From Xiphophorus maculatus (Eukaryota; Chordata; Actinopteri; Cyprinodontiformes; Poeciliidae): a DNA stretch of 64,000 nucleotides. A program made the translations under genes and the position numbers. Under the pieces are notes generated by a model. That model was given only the letters and a program-made list of their open reading frames with translations, was not told the origin of the DNA and did not search any database. The stretch spans positions 10,094,501-10,158,500 of the forward strand of contig NC_036447.1 in assembly GCF_002775205.1 (NCBI RefSeq). The letters run 5' to 3'. Below are positions 11,951 to 24,826 of this stretch, piece after piece; position 1 is the first letter of the stretch, and every line of letters starts with the position of its first letter.

Positions 11951-12013
11951 GTTTTGTGTAGCAGTATCAAAGCTTCCACATTCCTTTGCTTTTCCAGGAT
12001 TCATAACTCTTTG

Positions 12014-12048
12014 GAAAATAACACAAAGAGTTATTTTGTGTTATTTTC
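12014..12048. repeat. Perfect 14-bp inverted repeat
   Basis: Arms gaaaataacacaaa (12014-12027) and its complement (12035-12048) surround a 7-nt loop. It stands alone in AT-rich DNA. Confidence 0.6.
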
Positions 12049-13412
12049 TGATGACTAGGTGATTGGTCTGATAAAGCAGATTCCATCAAGATAAACTTAG
12101 AACAAGAATCTCAATGTTCTTCTGCAAGAACAAACTCAATGTTCTTTTATAACACTATTAGTATACAACTACATTACATACTAATGTAGAGGTATTACAC
12201 TTATATAAACATTTTCAGTTTAAGTTGTCTTTCTAAATTGGTCAAATCTGCAGGAAATGAGACAAGCATCTCTCAAAAAAATCAATAGCACAATGTCAAT
12301 AATCAATGGAAAAATCATCAGTACCATTACAACAATCAAATCCTCCTTTAAGTAGAGATTTTTGCATCTTTCCACTGGTACTTGATTATTTATGTTGAAG
12401 ATGAACTATTTGAGGATGGAAGGCCTCCTGTCCATCTCCCTAATCTTTATCTCTCTCCAAAGATTCTCTATCAGAACCAAGTCAGGACCGGACATCGTAA
12501 AAATGCTAACATTACTTTCAGTCATAAGAAATATGTTGGTAAAATGAAAAAAAAAAACACTTTAAACCCCAAAACGGGTATGAATAAAAGTGGGCTTACC
12601 TGTGTATTTGATCTGGGTTAAAGACAACTTTCTGTTTATCTGTAGCTCTGCGTTTTAACAGTCTATGTTTTCATGGGAAAAAAAATAAATATTTATGAGG
12701 ACTCACTGACCAAAGAGGTTTTTTTTTAATCTGGAGCATTCCTGGTTAAATAGGATAAAGCATTAGGCTTCATAAAAAGACTTGCAAACATTATTCAGTT
12801 ACTATTTTATTAAAGACAAACACTAAGTCTAAAAATAATGCTGTCTCAAAATTAAACAAAAAATACAAATGTTTGTCTCATGAGCTTTTAATGAAGTTGT
12901 CTACAGCCTTTCATATCCAGGACAATAAGCTCTCGGTTATTTGCTCTGTTCTGATTGAAGAGAAATATTAAATCTGAGCTGACAGGTCACCTGGGTCCAC
13001 CTGATGCTGACCTTCTCTGTTTAACTTAACAAGTTTGACTCACTTATTCTCATGACTGAAAAATAAAAATAAAAAACCCAAACGGAGGGATACAAGTCTT
13101 GAAAGACATGCAAAAACGTTCAGAAATGACTCTGTCTGAAGTGTTTGTACAATCAAGAAAAAAAGATAATTTGAGAAATAACATGGTTTTTTGTAATCAA
13201 ACAAGAAAGCGCTTGCTGATTCTGCCTTTGCTGAACTTCACGGAGGAATTTCAGGGTGGACAGGAGTCAACATAAATGCATGACTAAACAGCACGCTGGC
13301 ATGTATGACTGAAGGGCAAACCAGTCATAAAGTTGCAGCCTGAATGCCATCATTGTCTCCAAACCCATCATCCCCACCATCATCATCATCAGCATCATCA
13401 TGACACTGAGAT

Positions 13413-13631
13413 TTAACTTCCCTCTCCACCTGAGACACCGTCATCCTTCTCTCTCGGACCTTGACTGAAACTTTGGTTTTGGGGGGAGAGAGGAGGTCTT
13501 ATCACGTTCATATGCAGGTTGTAGATTTCTCTCTTTATGTTCACATGCTTTTCTTCTGTCGCTTCCAGCGTAGCAGAAGTCGTGGCAAAGAGACGTAGAC
13601 ACAGCAAAAGGCCGAACAATAGACCATTCAT
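13413..13631 (-). CDS. Uncertain: 72-residue frame with signal-peptide-like start
   Basis: From an ATG in good context (accATGA) the - strand encodes MNGLLFGLLLCLRLFATTSA, a textbook signal peptide, followed by about 50 polar residues without cysteines or a recognised domain, then a stop. A GC-rich purine-heavy leader precedes it. It might be the first exon of a secreted or membrane protein whose other exons I could not find, or chance in a GC-rich island. A weak donor (cag|gtggag) exists near the end. I do not recognise the family. Confidence 0.2.
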   Translation of the reverse strand: MNGLLFGLLLCLRLFATTSATLEATEEKHVNIKREIYNLHMNVIRPPLSPQNQSFSQGPREKDDGVSGGEGS

Positions 13632-14247
13632 GGTGCCCTGCAATGCAATGATGATCCTGCTCTGCCCTCCACCTCCTCGCCCTGCACCAGCCTCCACAGC
13701 TGCACAAGAATGCAGTCCAACAAGTTCCCCCCTCCCCTCCTCCCTCAACCCCTCTCGTCCCCCGCCACCACCATCGCTACCACCGCCACCACCTCACCAA
13801 GTGCTGCCGCTATCGCAACCGAAAGCCCCCTTCTTTCCCCAAACAGAAAAGATGAAGAACGCAAGAAACCACTGGGGGCGGAGGAGGGCTCTGCAGATGG
13901 AGCACAAAGGGAGGATTCATGCTTGGTCACATACACTCTTGGAGGAAAGAAAAAAGAGGGGCACCCATTTAAGTGTGGTGCAGCTGCACTAATTCACTTG
14001 GTGAAAATGGGCAAAAAAGGGAGTGACAGAGGTCAGATAGCAGAATCTCTCTTTTTTTAATCCATCCCCATGGATGGCGTGTCACTGCATCACTACAACT
14101 TAAAAAGTCTACATGCTGCATAAATCAAGAGATAAGCTGAAAATGCACCTGCACTCAAAGACTTCAGCCCTGTCCTCAGACTATAAAGATTTTGAGCCTC
14201 TATATATTCTCAATGAGTCAATGCTGCGCCTTGTCAAAGCATATATA

Positions 14248-15690
14248 ATGCTCGAACTGTTTCAGAATTTGTCACATTACAACCACAGACTTGGATGTAA
14301 TTCATTGGGATTTCATGTGATAGTCCAGCAATCCCCAAAGTGTGGCCCGGGGGCCATTTGTGGCGTTTCGAATGATTTTGTGCGGCTTTCTGCAGCAGTA
14401 GAAGGACAAACTAAAATAGATTTCCCAACAGACGTGGTTAATGCAGATGCACATTTAAAAAAAAAAAATGTTAGTATGTACCAAAACAGATCCAGTCAAA
14501 TAAAAATCATCTCAAGATGTAAAATATGAGGTTCAACACAAAGTATTCAAAATGTAACCCATGTTTTTTTTTTTTTTTGCTAATTTAATTTGAGAATAAA
14601 CAGAACCACAAACAGATTTTGGTAAATCAATTTAGTAAACTTGGCTAAATAAAGTAAAAATGTATCATATCCTGTTCTTGTTGATGAAAATACACTAACA
14701 CATGTGACTCATACACACCCATCGCACTCTATATTATCTTTTTTTTTTTAAGCGGGTAAATCTGCATGACCAGCTTTATGTTTTGGACCTACAATCATTT
14801 ACATATCTTTTCTCTACATACTGGCTGCTTTACTTTACTCAGTAAACGACTGCATGTTCACTTTATTGTTGAGTAAGCAAAATGAAAAAAAAGAGCTTCT
14901 AATCCCAATTTTAAAAAGGTATAATAGAAAATGTGGCCCCAATGACAAAAACTTTGGACATCAGAGTGACGGAGCAAAAATAATTTAGTGGACAAATGTG
15001 ACATGGAATAAAAACTATGCATCTATTTTCAAGTTTTTATAAATAAAAATCTGAAAATCTCTACGCACCACCCATGAATCAACACTTTGTAGAGCCCTTT
15101 AGCTGCTGGCTTTGCTATCCTTGCCGCTACAGAGGGTAAATGTTTCGCCTGTTGTCCTATGCAGAACATGAACTTTGATTTTGAAGTCTTGCCACAAAGT
15201 ATTGATCAGAGTTAGAGCAGAACTTTGACTAGGCCATTCTAACACATGATTATGCTTTGATCTGAACCACTTCAAAGCTGTGGTTGTATGTTTAGGGTCA
15301 CTGAACTGATGGAAGGTGAACCTCAACTCTAGTCTCAAGTGATATGCAGCCTCCACTAGGTTTTGTTCCAATGCTGCACTACACTATAATTCTCCCTCCA
15401 TCATGTTTGAAGGTGATGATATGTTCAAGGTTTCACATGTAGACCAAGAATTTTAATGCTGAACTAAGAGCAAAAGTAAAAGGGTAGCTCCGGTAGCTCT
15501 GATTTTTCAAGTTACCACTGAAAAAAAACACATGCAAGAATTTTTAATTTTTAAAAAAAAGATTTTCAGACCTTCTTTCGTATACTAATTTGTGTTAGTC
15601 TATCAAATAAAACCCCAATAAAATGTATAAAACATTTGGTTGAAGTTTCAATAGGCATGAATACTACAAAACACAGCATGGCTTCACAGA
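14248..15690 (-). mobile_element. Tc1/mariner-like element relic with long terminal inverted repeats
   Basis: The left end (about 14250-14325) and right end (about 15590-15690) are imperfect inverted copies, most clearly attcattgggatttcatgtg against the complement of tcaaataaaaccccaataaa. Between them the - strand at 15099-15371 encodes a decayed transposase piece: DPKHTTTALKWFRSKHNHV, then LEWPSQSSALTLINTLW. Family members have D-P-K-H-T and W-P-S-Q-S-P-D-L-N-P-I-E, so the catalytic block is lost. A second element appears to be inserted near the left end. Confidence 0.7.
14326..14964. mobile_element. Probable hAT-like insertion nested in the Tc1-like relic
   Basis: The left edge reads cagcaatccccaaagtgtgg and the right edge is a diverged complement (ctttggacatcag at 14952-14964). 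Such ends (cag..ccaaagtgtggcc) are typical of hAT non-autonomous elements. I could not confirm an 8-bp target duplication, and a Tc1-like patch (aacacaaagt near 14535) might mean the insertion stops earlier. Confidence 0.35.
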
Positions 15691-15699
15691 ATCTGACAC

Positions 15700-18600
15700 C
15701 ATAAAAGTTTTATGGGAGAGACGATGTCTCCAGAGCTCACCACACAGGTCCCAGAAAATGGCGGCAGAGTCACATGAGATGCATTTTTATTGGCAGCAAT
15801 AGCCTAGGAGCTGGAATTTCCCAAGCAAGAAGCACTGACCACAAGTGTTGTCTTCACCCAGACCCTCAGAGGAAATGACATTTATGAATTACAGTGTTTT
15901 CCAGAAGTCAAGAATATACACAGCCAACCCGAAGCACAAGAACTGTTGTGGCGTTTACTGATTAATTCTTCTTTTTTAAGGCAGCTGGGCCAAGTAGACT
16001 AATTTATGTCACAAATTCAAAGTCTTTTTAATGAGTTCGTCATCTCTTCGAACAAATGCTGCCTTTCAGTTCAAGCCAAAAGTGCCTATTGACATGGGAG
16101 TGAATACTTTCCAGCGATTATGCATCAGTTTAATGCAGAATGTGACCCAGAATATTTGACCGCTGTGCATGCTTATCTGCATCTCTCTCCAACTTTCTCT
16201 CTCTCTCTCTTTGTATCAGCCTGTTTTTCCCTCTTGTCTCTCATCAGATTTCAGGAATTTCCCCCAGAGATCTGTGCAACTATTGAGGTCAACTCTAAAG
16301 GATGTTCTCACTTTTCCATTTGCCTCTGTACCTCCAGCGCCTGATCAGAAAAAAAACACACCTCTATCAAAATGTTCTGGTGAAATGAATTGACCAATCA
16401 TAGAATAACTCTAAATGAGCCAGTATTTCTATCTCATGACAGAGTGTGCACCTGAGGCTGACTCTTTGACCCACTAGGATCTGTGACCTCCCATCTTGAT
16501 CATGAGACCCTGTCTTCCCATCGTCTCCCCACTCTCCCCCAGGAGCCAGGAAGCAGGCTCTTGTGACACTTCAGTCTGCGGAGCCATGGAGAGGCCCATT
16601 AGTGTAGTCACATGGCAGGTTAGCGCAGTTACTGATGCAACCATGTGAGCTCTATTTTCTAACAAGCAACAGCTGCCCCGAGGTTCATGATAGTTTAACT
16701 AGAGACAGGAAAATGTTGCCTGTGCACAAGCAGAGTAAACATTTGGACAACATGTCAGTCGCAGGTAAAAGAATCATAACTTGAAACTTTTTGACTCCAT
16801 CATAGCAGAGCATTCTGTATAAAGATGCATTCTATTTCTATGCCCAAAGTTTGGTTTTTACAAATTACCACTCTGAAATGCAACAAGACCGTTTCCTGAA
16901 GCTGCAACTCAGACTTCATAAAGTCAGATTGCTCCAAGCAGGCCCAAGTTCAACAATCAACATGGCTGCACACATAAAACTGGGAAATTTGCAGGTGTAA
17001 GCCTTTTACACACAGCTCTGACAGTGTGTACCACAATAAGCCAGCAGCAGGAAAAGAGCTGTATAACTTCGAATTATAAACATCTTCCTCTTGTGTTTGA
17101 ACCCTTAAAATGGGAAGAGATACAAAAATGCAAATTGCACATCTTATTGGTTTTCCAAAATACAAAGGAGGAATTCTATTTGCCTCTAAGGTGTTTCCCA
17201 AATTCCCCAATTTGGAGTTATGACTTGGAAATTTAACAGTTTTCAAGTCAGATTCATATTACAAAAATTCAAATATATGTTCTGATTGGGCTTGTATGTC
17301 TTATCAAAATGTTTTGATAATAACAACCTCTCAGTGTTTTTTTTATTTATGGATTTATGGATTAAAAGCGTTCTTGGTCGGATGTACATAGTATTCTAAT
17401 CTTAAATGTCATGTTTCCAGCTACAAGCCAGGAATCACCATAATTAACCGACAACACGGACTGTAGATCATCTATATATTTTCCTTGTGAATCGAGTTAC
17501 TGAGTAAATTAACTTTTAGGTAATATCCAAACTTATTGAACATGACTTAGATGAATTACAATTAGTAAATGACTGGTTTGCTGACTTGCAGATGCTGTGC
17601 TTATGTTCTCCTCGGAAGTCAGATTTCCCAAGTCCACAAATGAAACGCTCGGTGAAGTCGGATCTCTAACTTGAAAAGTCAGCGACTGTGGAACCGCCCT
17701 GCTTCCAGCTTGGCTTCCGGACATATAAAATGCTGAGGAAGTTGCAGGAAAAAAACTATTGTGCTGCACAATATTTATGAACATGTCCCTTTTGTGTTTT
17801 AGCCTATAGCTTTGGGAGGAATACGTGAACTCGCGCTACGTTTGTACTACGTCATCCACGTACTTACTTACGAGACAAATTGATCGCCTCATTGAAACAC
17901 CTGTCAGAGGGGTAAAAATGTCTGAGTGATACGCATCAAGTACAAAAGTATAAAAAGCATAAATTTGTTTAAAATAAACTATCTGCTTCTGCTAAATGTA
18001 AAGAAGGCATTTAATTTTAAAACAAAGAAGGCATAAATTAATGCAATATGGTCACATTACACGAAATTATTTGAGTTTTGAAATATTGGAAATATTGGAA
18101 AAATTTAAGACATAAAATATCTGTTTACGTCAAGATAGTTTTGAGAAATGTGTAATTGCTAAAAACAACAAACATTGTTATATGAATTTAAAAATCCAGA
18201 AATACGCTTCTCATATGAAAAATGATTTTAACTATAAATATTTGTATTTTATTTATATAAATAAATGAAATATAAATATATATGTATACATTTTTAACAT
18301 CTGAAAGTGAGCAGGTTACAAATCATGCGTCAAGCTATAAAGGCGTTTCAAGGCACTCCGCTTTCTCAGCATTGATTATCACATATCAATCAATAATTTT
18401 GTTGTCAATTGCAAACATGATTTAGCTGTAAAGCTGTTTATGCTGTCCTCCTTGATAAAAATCTTTGATTTGGATTGTTTATTCTTAAAGAATTCAAAAT
18501 ATTATATTGCAAAAATCAATCTGAAATCTGAAATTAAAGCTGAGATTTTATTTCAGCTTTATCCACGAAGCGCAACGCATTTTGTTATTACGCACTAAAA

Positions 18601-18880
18601 AAAAATCGGACATTTTTTATCATTGTCATTATTTTCGGCACAACGAAAACACTTTGATTAATTAAAAAAAAAACTACTCAAGGGAAATTCAGAAGTGGAA
18701 ATTTCAAATTTCAGTTAATAAAATATCTACTAAAATTCTTACGCAATTAATCAACTCAACAGTCATTTTAAAAAAATATGAATGTATTGATAACTGCTGA
18801 AGCAGTATTTAAATGCATTTAAATCGAATTTTTTTAAATTCTAAATTATGAGCTTTGTTAAAGAGATTATTCATTCCGGA
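15700..18880. other. Intergenic DNA upstream of sox10, no gene recognised
   Basis: Mostly AT-rich, with a short (CT)n run near 16190-16212 and a somewhat GC-richer patch at about 16440-16680. No frame shows family motifs. Enhancers may hide here but none can be named from sequence alone. Confidence 0.45.
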
Positions 18881-18889
18881 CATTCTCTC

Positions 18890-19640
18890 AGATCAAACTG
18901 ACAGAGTCCCTGGAGGCGAATGGCGCATCCAGGAGCAAGAACCAAACAGCCCCCATGAAACCTCAGCCCTCAACAATCTGCAAACACACAGAAAAGAAAA
19001 CAACAACAACAGCAACAAAACGAATACATACTAACCCTTTCCTGCAGAAACAACCTGAACGAAAATAAGCAAAACTAAAAGCACAACTCACTCCACAAGC
19101 CTGAGAGGCCTCACGCAGAATCTCTGTGCCGCTGCAATTTAGCCGGCCGGGTGCAGCAAGTAAGCAAGGTGTTCCCCCCCCCACACACACTCCCACACCT
19201 CCCCTCCACCAGCATCTTCCTCAAGCCCAAGCACCACCATCAGCACCTCCGAGGCCCAAATCCAGATGGGTGCACATTAGGAGCGGGGATAGTGTCGCAG
19301 CGGGAGAAACAGAGAGGTCCTTGCGTCCCCGTCTGCCGCCGACTATTTTCTCTGTGTGCGCCACTTGTGTCTTGGACATAAGGGGAGGAAGACGCACACA
19401 TCGCTCTCTGTTATCATTTTTTTTTCCATGTTTGCAGCACAAAACTGCTTTTTGTTCCCCCCATTTTTTTCATTTACGAGGGTTAATGGATAGAGGCTTG
19501 GGCGTTTGATCACATGGCTACAATTCACCTGAGATGGAGACAAAGAGAGCAAAGAGAAGGAGCAGGGAGAGAGAGGGAGAAAACTGAGAGCCGGGCTACA
19601 CATAAGAAGCAATCGGACACACAGGGGTCATTGTTGCTGT
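18890..19640. promoter_or_regulatory. GC-richer block 3 kb upstream of sox10, candidate regulatory DNA or far 5' exon
   Basis: The composition rises sharply here relative to its flanks. It contains cytosine-rich and purine-rich tracts and one possible donor (caa|gtaagc near 19160). No coding frame is convincing. Distance and orientation would suit a sox10 upstream element; this is inference. Confidence 0.25.
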
Positions 19641-19650
19641 CGTTTGGTGA

Positions 19651-19655
19651 CTGTG

Positions 19656-19713
<58 letters not shown>

Positions 19714-19728
19714 TGTGTGTGTGTGTGT
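19651..19728. repeat. (GT)n microsatellite
   Basis: Near-pure GT dinucleotide array with single interruptions (gc near 19661, ta near 19706). Confidence 0.9.
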
Positions 19729-19729
19729 C

Positions 19730-20654
19730 TTTTATACGCTCATCAGACGGTGCTTCCCATTAGGCCACACTTTAACGGTTTATATCACGGCCTGAAACAG
19801 CGTGCAAATGGGCCATCATGTGCGGACACACAGCAACGAAGAGAACAGTGCAATTACTGAACTTACAAGGAGTTTTAAAAAGAAAACATTACGGAACATA
19901 CTATCCAATATGGGTAGGGTCAATAATCAGATTTGTTCTTTTTTTCTTTTTTTTTTTTTACTTTTCTTGTAGCTGCTTCCACATCTTCATCCAAAAGGGA
20001 GATTGATCAACATGTAGCAGAGGAGGGAACGTTTTTTCTTGTTTGTATTAAAAAAAATGCAGATGAACGTTAAAAATCAACAACATGACAGAATATCCAA
20101 TAACAGCTTTTGATAGGCTTCATATAGTTAATGTACAAATAACGTCAAATTTAGGTATTATGATCACTGTATCAAAAATAGGGTCTATATGTTATTTGGG
20201 GGTATCAGAGTAAAGAGGAGCCCAAATGGAAATCCACTGGACACTTTTCTGGATTATTGTTTGCAGAAAAACACCAAAAAAATACAAATAATAAAGTTCT
20301 CTCTTCTCTTTGCAATTCACCACTTTCAATTTAATTCACTGCTTTCCAATAAACTAATCGTTTACTGTTGGAATGTGACGCAGTGTGAAAAAGGTGATAA
20401 TTTGGCAAGGTGCTGTAAAATTCATACAGACTGTACAGAAGATGTAATGCAACTTTGATGTTGTTTTCAAGTTTCAGTAATCAGCTGTTTACTGACCTAA
20501 AGTTCACCTGAAATTTAAACTAGTTTTGCAGAGCAAAGTGCACAATTAACTATTTTATTTAGGGGCATCAGAGTAACTTTGTAGACTTATATTTGTGAAT
20601 ACATATCTCCTTTCCCTTCACATTATAAAGTTTGTGGTTCTGATTTGGAAGAAA

Positions 20655-20685
<31 letters not shown>

Positions 20686-21840
20686 ACGTTTTTGATTCAA
20701 TGAACAGATGTTCAATGAGGTCAGAAGATAAATGTGACCCACTTGTAAAAAAGATCTCTCCAGTATTGTAGAGACAGTTGGTTCACACTATTTCTTATTT
20801 TATCAGAATTTTAACATTAAAGAGCAATCTAGAATGGGTTTACCTTGGGGATCACTAAAAAAGCCACATTAAATATCAACCACATGACAGTTTTAAAAAC
20901 AATAAAACAACCAAGAATTTAAAACTAATAATGGTGTGTGAGAGGCTTATAATGAACTTTATTTATAATTTGTTCATTTAAATAAAATAAAGTTTTGGGC
21001 GCCGCTCTGTTTCTACATGCTTCTCTAGATTTTATTCATAGGTATTGAATTAAGCAAGGTTTTGTACAAATGAACGCCATACTACATGCACAAAACAAAC
21101 AAACAAAAAAAAAAAAGAAAGGAAGCAAAGTTGGGTTTTCAAAATGTGTTTAACTTGTTTTTATTTTAGGGTTATCAAATAAAGGGGTGTAGATATAAAT
21201 GCAGGTCACACTTTTTAAATGTTTATTTGTAAAGCTAAATTGAAAACTATGTAGACTTTCTTGGGTTTTCCAAGTCAATGTGTCAGATTTGGGGACATTT
21301 TATTCAGAGATATCACTGACTGGGCTAAATGCAAATGCACATCAAACTTTTATGATTTCTATTCACTAACGGAAAATGCAAACTGTATCCTTTGAGTTTT
21401 CCAGATGCATGCGGGAAGTTTGGGAACTAATTTCACGGTATCAAAAGGTGTTTCACTGGATTTAAGGGAAAGAGTGAAGGTCGGCTCAAAATGTTTACAA
21501 CCGTGTGGACTTCTTCAGCATTTCCTAATCGATGTGGCAGATTTGGGAGCTACGCTCATTGTACCAAGTACTACATACTTCTGTTGGCCCACTACATTTC
21601 ACGATTAATTTTTTACATTTTTTTTTTCTGGAAATGACCGAGCAATAACTCTCCCCACGATTGCTTATTTGTTTGAACCATGTTAACACGTCCAACAAAG
21701 ATGGCCTTCTCCTGCCTCTAAATGGGCGCACTGTACACTCATCTAAAACTACTCCAAGGTAAAAAATCTCACCTCTCCTCTGCTGCAAATCCAACATTGA
21801 TGGGCACTGAGCTCTGATACGCGTTTCGGTCCACTTAGTC
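19730..21840. other. AT-rich sox10 upstream DNA, no feature recognised
   Basis: No gene-like frame. Homopolymer A tracts lie near 20657-20687 and 21105-21118. Confidence 0.45.
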
Positions 21841-21844
21841 AACA

Positions 21845-22072
21845 TCTGCGTCACTAAAGAGCCAATCAGAGCGCAGCACTGTGCCCCGAGGGGCGGGGAT
21901 TAGCCCTGTACTGGAATGCTGTCTCTTTGGGAATGTTTTCCAGTTTCAATCACTTTTTTTTCCTCCCAGTCCTTCTCACAAGGCGCTCTTTAAGCTCCGC
22001 TGTTGCCACACAGAGCAGCCATTCATCGGCTCCGCAGTCAGCCACACACACCACCACTGGACATCTAAATTG
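21845..22072 (+). promoter_or_regulatory. sox10: Probable sox10 promoter and noncoding first exon
   Basis: An inverted or direct CCAAT element (agccaatcag near 21860) and a GC box (ggggcgggg near 21890) lie just before GC-rich DNA that ends in a donor (ttg|gtaggt, intron from 22073). An acceptor (cattttag) at 22354-22361 would join it to a 5' UTR exon running 22362-22624 into the coding start. A noncoding first exon is known for sox10 genes. The transcription start was not located precisely. Confidence 0.5.
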
Positions 22073-22361
22073 GTAGGTTATGTAATTTTATAATGCAACA
22101 TTTCGGACATAAATGATATCGATATTTATGTGTAACGTACAATAGTCCTTTACACTGACCCAGATTTGGCATTAATTTGTATTTAGCATAAAATTGTATT
22201 AGAATTTTTGGATTTTCTTTGGAGATGTTAAATTTCACCTGTTATAATGAACTGAAATAAACAGCAAGTTTTTGGTTCATATACATTTTAGCTTTTTATA
22301 ACATTTATTTTCAGATTTTTAATCGAGTTAAACTTTCTTCTCTTTTTTTGTTTCATTTTAG

Positions 22362-22624
22362 CTGCTATTTAAAAAATTTAATTACATTTTAAAAAAAAGG
22401 ACCCGACAGCAAGAAAGGATATTTGGGCTCACAATTATGACTTTTCCCAAGAAGAGTCAGAACTAATCATTAATTGGTGACACTATAAACTTTTTAACAA
22501 GTCAATATCTAATAAAAGAGATTGTTTTTTTTAATTATATTTAAAACCTACTACTGCATTAAAGGTGTTTTGTCAGTGTAATAAACAAACAAATAATAAT
22601 AGTATAAGAGGAAATATAGAAACT
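22362..22624 (+). other. sox10: sox10 5' UTR part of the first coding exon
   Basis: AT-rich leader between the acceptor at 22361 and the ATG at 22625. It contains a short upstream frame (ATG near 22437, nine codons, ending in TAA). An upstream in-frame extension of the Sox10 frame lacks any ATG, which supports 22625 as the start. Confidence 0.5.
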
Positions 22625-24826
22625 ATGTCGGGAGAGGAGCACAGCCTGTCAGAGTCAGAGCTGAGTCCCGTGGGGTCAGATGACGGCCACTCGCTGTCAC
22701 CGAGTCAGTCCGGAGCGCCACACGGCCCGGACTCCCCCCTGAGCGGCCCGCCTCAGCAGCTCACCGCGCTCTGCGTGGCGGATGCGGGCAGCGAGGACGG
22801 AGGCATAGTGAGGGCCAAGTCGGAGGAGGAGGACGATCGCTTCCCCATCGGGATCAGGGAGGCGGTCAGTCAGGTGCTGGACGGATACGACTGGACGCTC
22901 GTGCCAATGCCGGTGCGCGTGAACAACGGGAACAAGGCGAAGCCCCACGTGAAGAGGCCCATGAACGCGTTCATGGTGTGGGCGCAAGCCGCGAGGAGGA
23001 AGCTGGCAGATCAGTACCCCCACCTACACAACGCGGAGCTCAGCAAGACCCTGGGCAAGCTGTGGAGGTTCGTATGAGCGGAGGAGCAGACAAGCCCTGC
23101 TATCATTCATGTCTTTCAGGATGTAAAGCAAAGGGATGATGATGTGCTTAAATTTGAAACGCTGCATGCGAGCTGTATTTCTTTTGAGTCACAAATCATA
23201 AAAAGACATTCACATTTTGAGTTGCTTCATTTTACATTTGGAGAAGCTGTACTTAATCGGTCTCAAGGAACGTATGGGATTTAATCTGTCCTTGTTTTTC
23301 TCACCCCCAGACTGCTAAACGAGAGCGACAAGAGGCCATTCATCGAGGAGGCAGAGAGGTTGAGAAAACAGCACAAAAAGGACTACCCAGACTACAAGTA
23401 CCAGCCCCGGAGACGCAAAAATGGCAAACTGACCCCAGCCAGTGAGTCCGACAGCCAGGGGGAAGGGGAGGCCAGCCACTCCCAGTCCCACTACAAGACC
23501 CTACACCTGGATCACAATGGTGGGGCTGGGTCTCCCCTGGGTGACCTGCACCACCACCACCACCACCATCACCATCATCCCACAGGTGTGTAGATCCTGT
23601 ATCCTGGTGCACAAAGCCAAGATATGTAATCAACATTTAAAGAGATATATTTTAAAGCTAAACCTCCCAAATTATGGACATTGATGGATATGTCTTTGAT
23701 AGCAATGTAGAGCCAAGTAAAATATATAATTAAACTTTATAGCACATATATCATGTTCTAATTTAGTCTCAACTTAAACCCTAACCATACACCCTTAACC
23801 CTGACACAAGGCTTGTTTGATGTCTTTATGTAGACTTCTCTTTACACTTCACTTTCAGATACATTTTCACTTTGCTTAGATGGAAGTCGCCTCAACCACA
23901 TTAACTCTCAATTCTTTTCAATGTCACGCACATATACAAGCTATTGCTTAAAAAACGTACATTGCAAAAATACATGAAAACAACAATAAAGCCAAAGTTC
24001 ACCTGACAATGCTGGCCTCTCTTCTCTGTATCTAGGTCAGGGTCACAGCCCACCCACACCCCCCACCACCCCAAAGACAGAGCTTCAGTCTGGGAAACTG
24101 TCAGATGCCAAAAGGGAGGGTGGAACAGGAGCTGGCGGAGGATCTGGGGGTTCCAGGAGCGCCCTTGGAGTTGGAGCTGAGGGGGCATCTGGTGGTCCTT
24201 CATCGTCAAGCACCAAACCCCACATTGACTTCGGCACCATGGATATTGGCGAGATCAGTCATGAGGTGATGTCCAATATTGAGCCGTTTGATGTCAACGA
24301 GTTCGACCAGTACCTTCCTCCAAATGGTCACCCACAGAGTGGCGCCGGGGCCCCCCCGGCCGGCTCCTCCGCCTCGTCCTACGCTTACGCCCTGGCTGCA
24401 GCCAGCGGGCACTCGGCTTGGCTCTCGAAACAGCAGCAGCAGCAGCCTCAGGCCTCTCCTTCGTCCTCGGATCCTTCGAAGGCCCCCATCAAAAGTGAGT
24501 CTGCGTCCGCTAGCCACTATGCAGAGGCTTCATCCTCCCCCTCCTCAGGTACCCACGTCACCTACACCCCGCTCAGCCTCCCCCACTATGGCTCCGCTTT
24601 CCCTTCGCTGGCCTCCAGGGCTCAGTTTGAGTACGGAGACCACCAAGCCCCCGGGGCATACTACACCCACTCCAGCCAGGCCCCAGGGCTGTATTCAGCA
24701 TTCTCCTACATGGGCCCTACACAGAGGCCTCTGTACACTACCATAGGAGACCCCTCCAGCGTGGCGCCCTCTCACAGCCCCACACACTGGGAGCAGCCTG
24801 TTTACACCACGCTCACAAGACCTTGA
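22625..24826 (+). CDS. sox10: SoxE transcription factor Sox10, three coding exons (22625-23067, 23311-23585, 24036-24826)
   Basis: The spliced frame is 1509 nt, 502 residues. In order: an acidic N-terminus ([13 protein letters not shown]), the dimerisation region about residues 70-107 ([20 protein letters not shown]), the HMG box about 108-180 beginning RPMNAFMVW and split by intron 1 after LWR as in all SoxE genes, a [11 protein letters not shown] block, the K2 region with [12 protein letters not shown] near 308, and the C-terminal transactivation domain ending [15 protein letters not shown]. The end and N-terminus identify Sox10 rather than Sox8 or Sox9. Consensus sumoylation-type sites PKTE and IKSE are visible. 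Oddities are a run of ten His at 228-237 and five Gln in the K2/TA linker. In the nucleus Sox10 drives neural crest, pigment cell, glial and enteric neuron fates. All splice phases agree (2, then 1). Confidence 0.97.
23549..23578 (+). repeat. sox10: CAC/CAT run encoding ten histidines in sox10 exon 2
   Basis: Ten consecutive His codons (mostly CAC) just before the intron 2 donor. This is an in-frame trinucleotide expansion where, from memory, other fish Sox10 proteins have only a few scattered His. Confidence 0.9.

Noticed and set aside
13537-13992. 151-residue proline-rich + strand frame
   Set aside because: Low-complexity translation of a cytosine-rich stretch; no start support and no splice structure.
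15099-15371. 90-residue - strand frame as a host gene
   Set aside because: It is a decayed Tc1-like transposase (DPKHT, EWPSQS) lying between terminal inverted repeats.
24279-24746. 155-residue frame overlapping sox10 exon 3
   Set aside because: Shifted reading of GC-rich sox10 coding DNA.
22625-24826. Sox9 or Sox8 as the identity of the SoxE gene
   Set aside because: The N-terminal [10 protein letters not shown] and C-terminal [15 protein letters not shown] patterns are Sox10; Sox9 proline/glutamine/alanine-rich blocks are missing.
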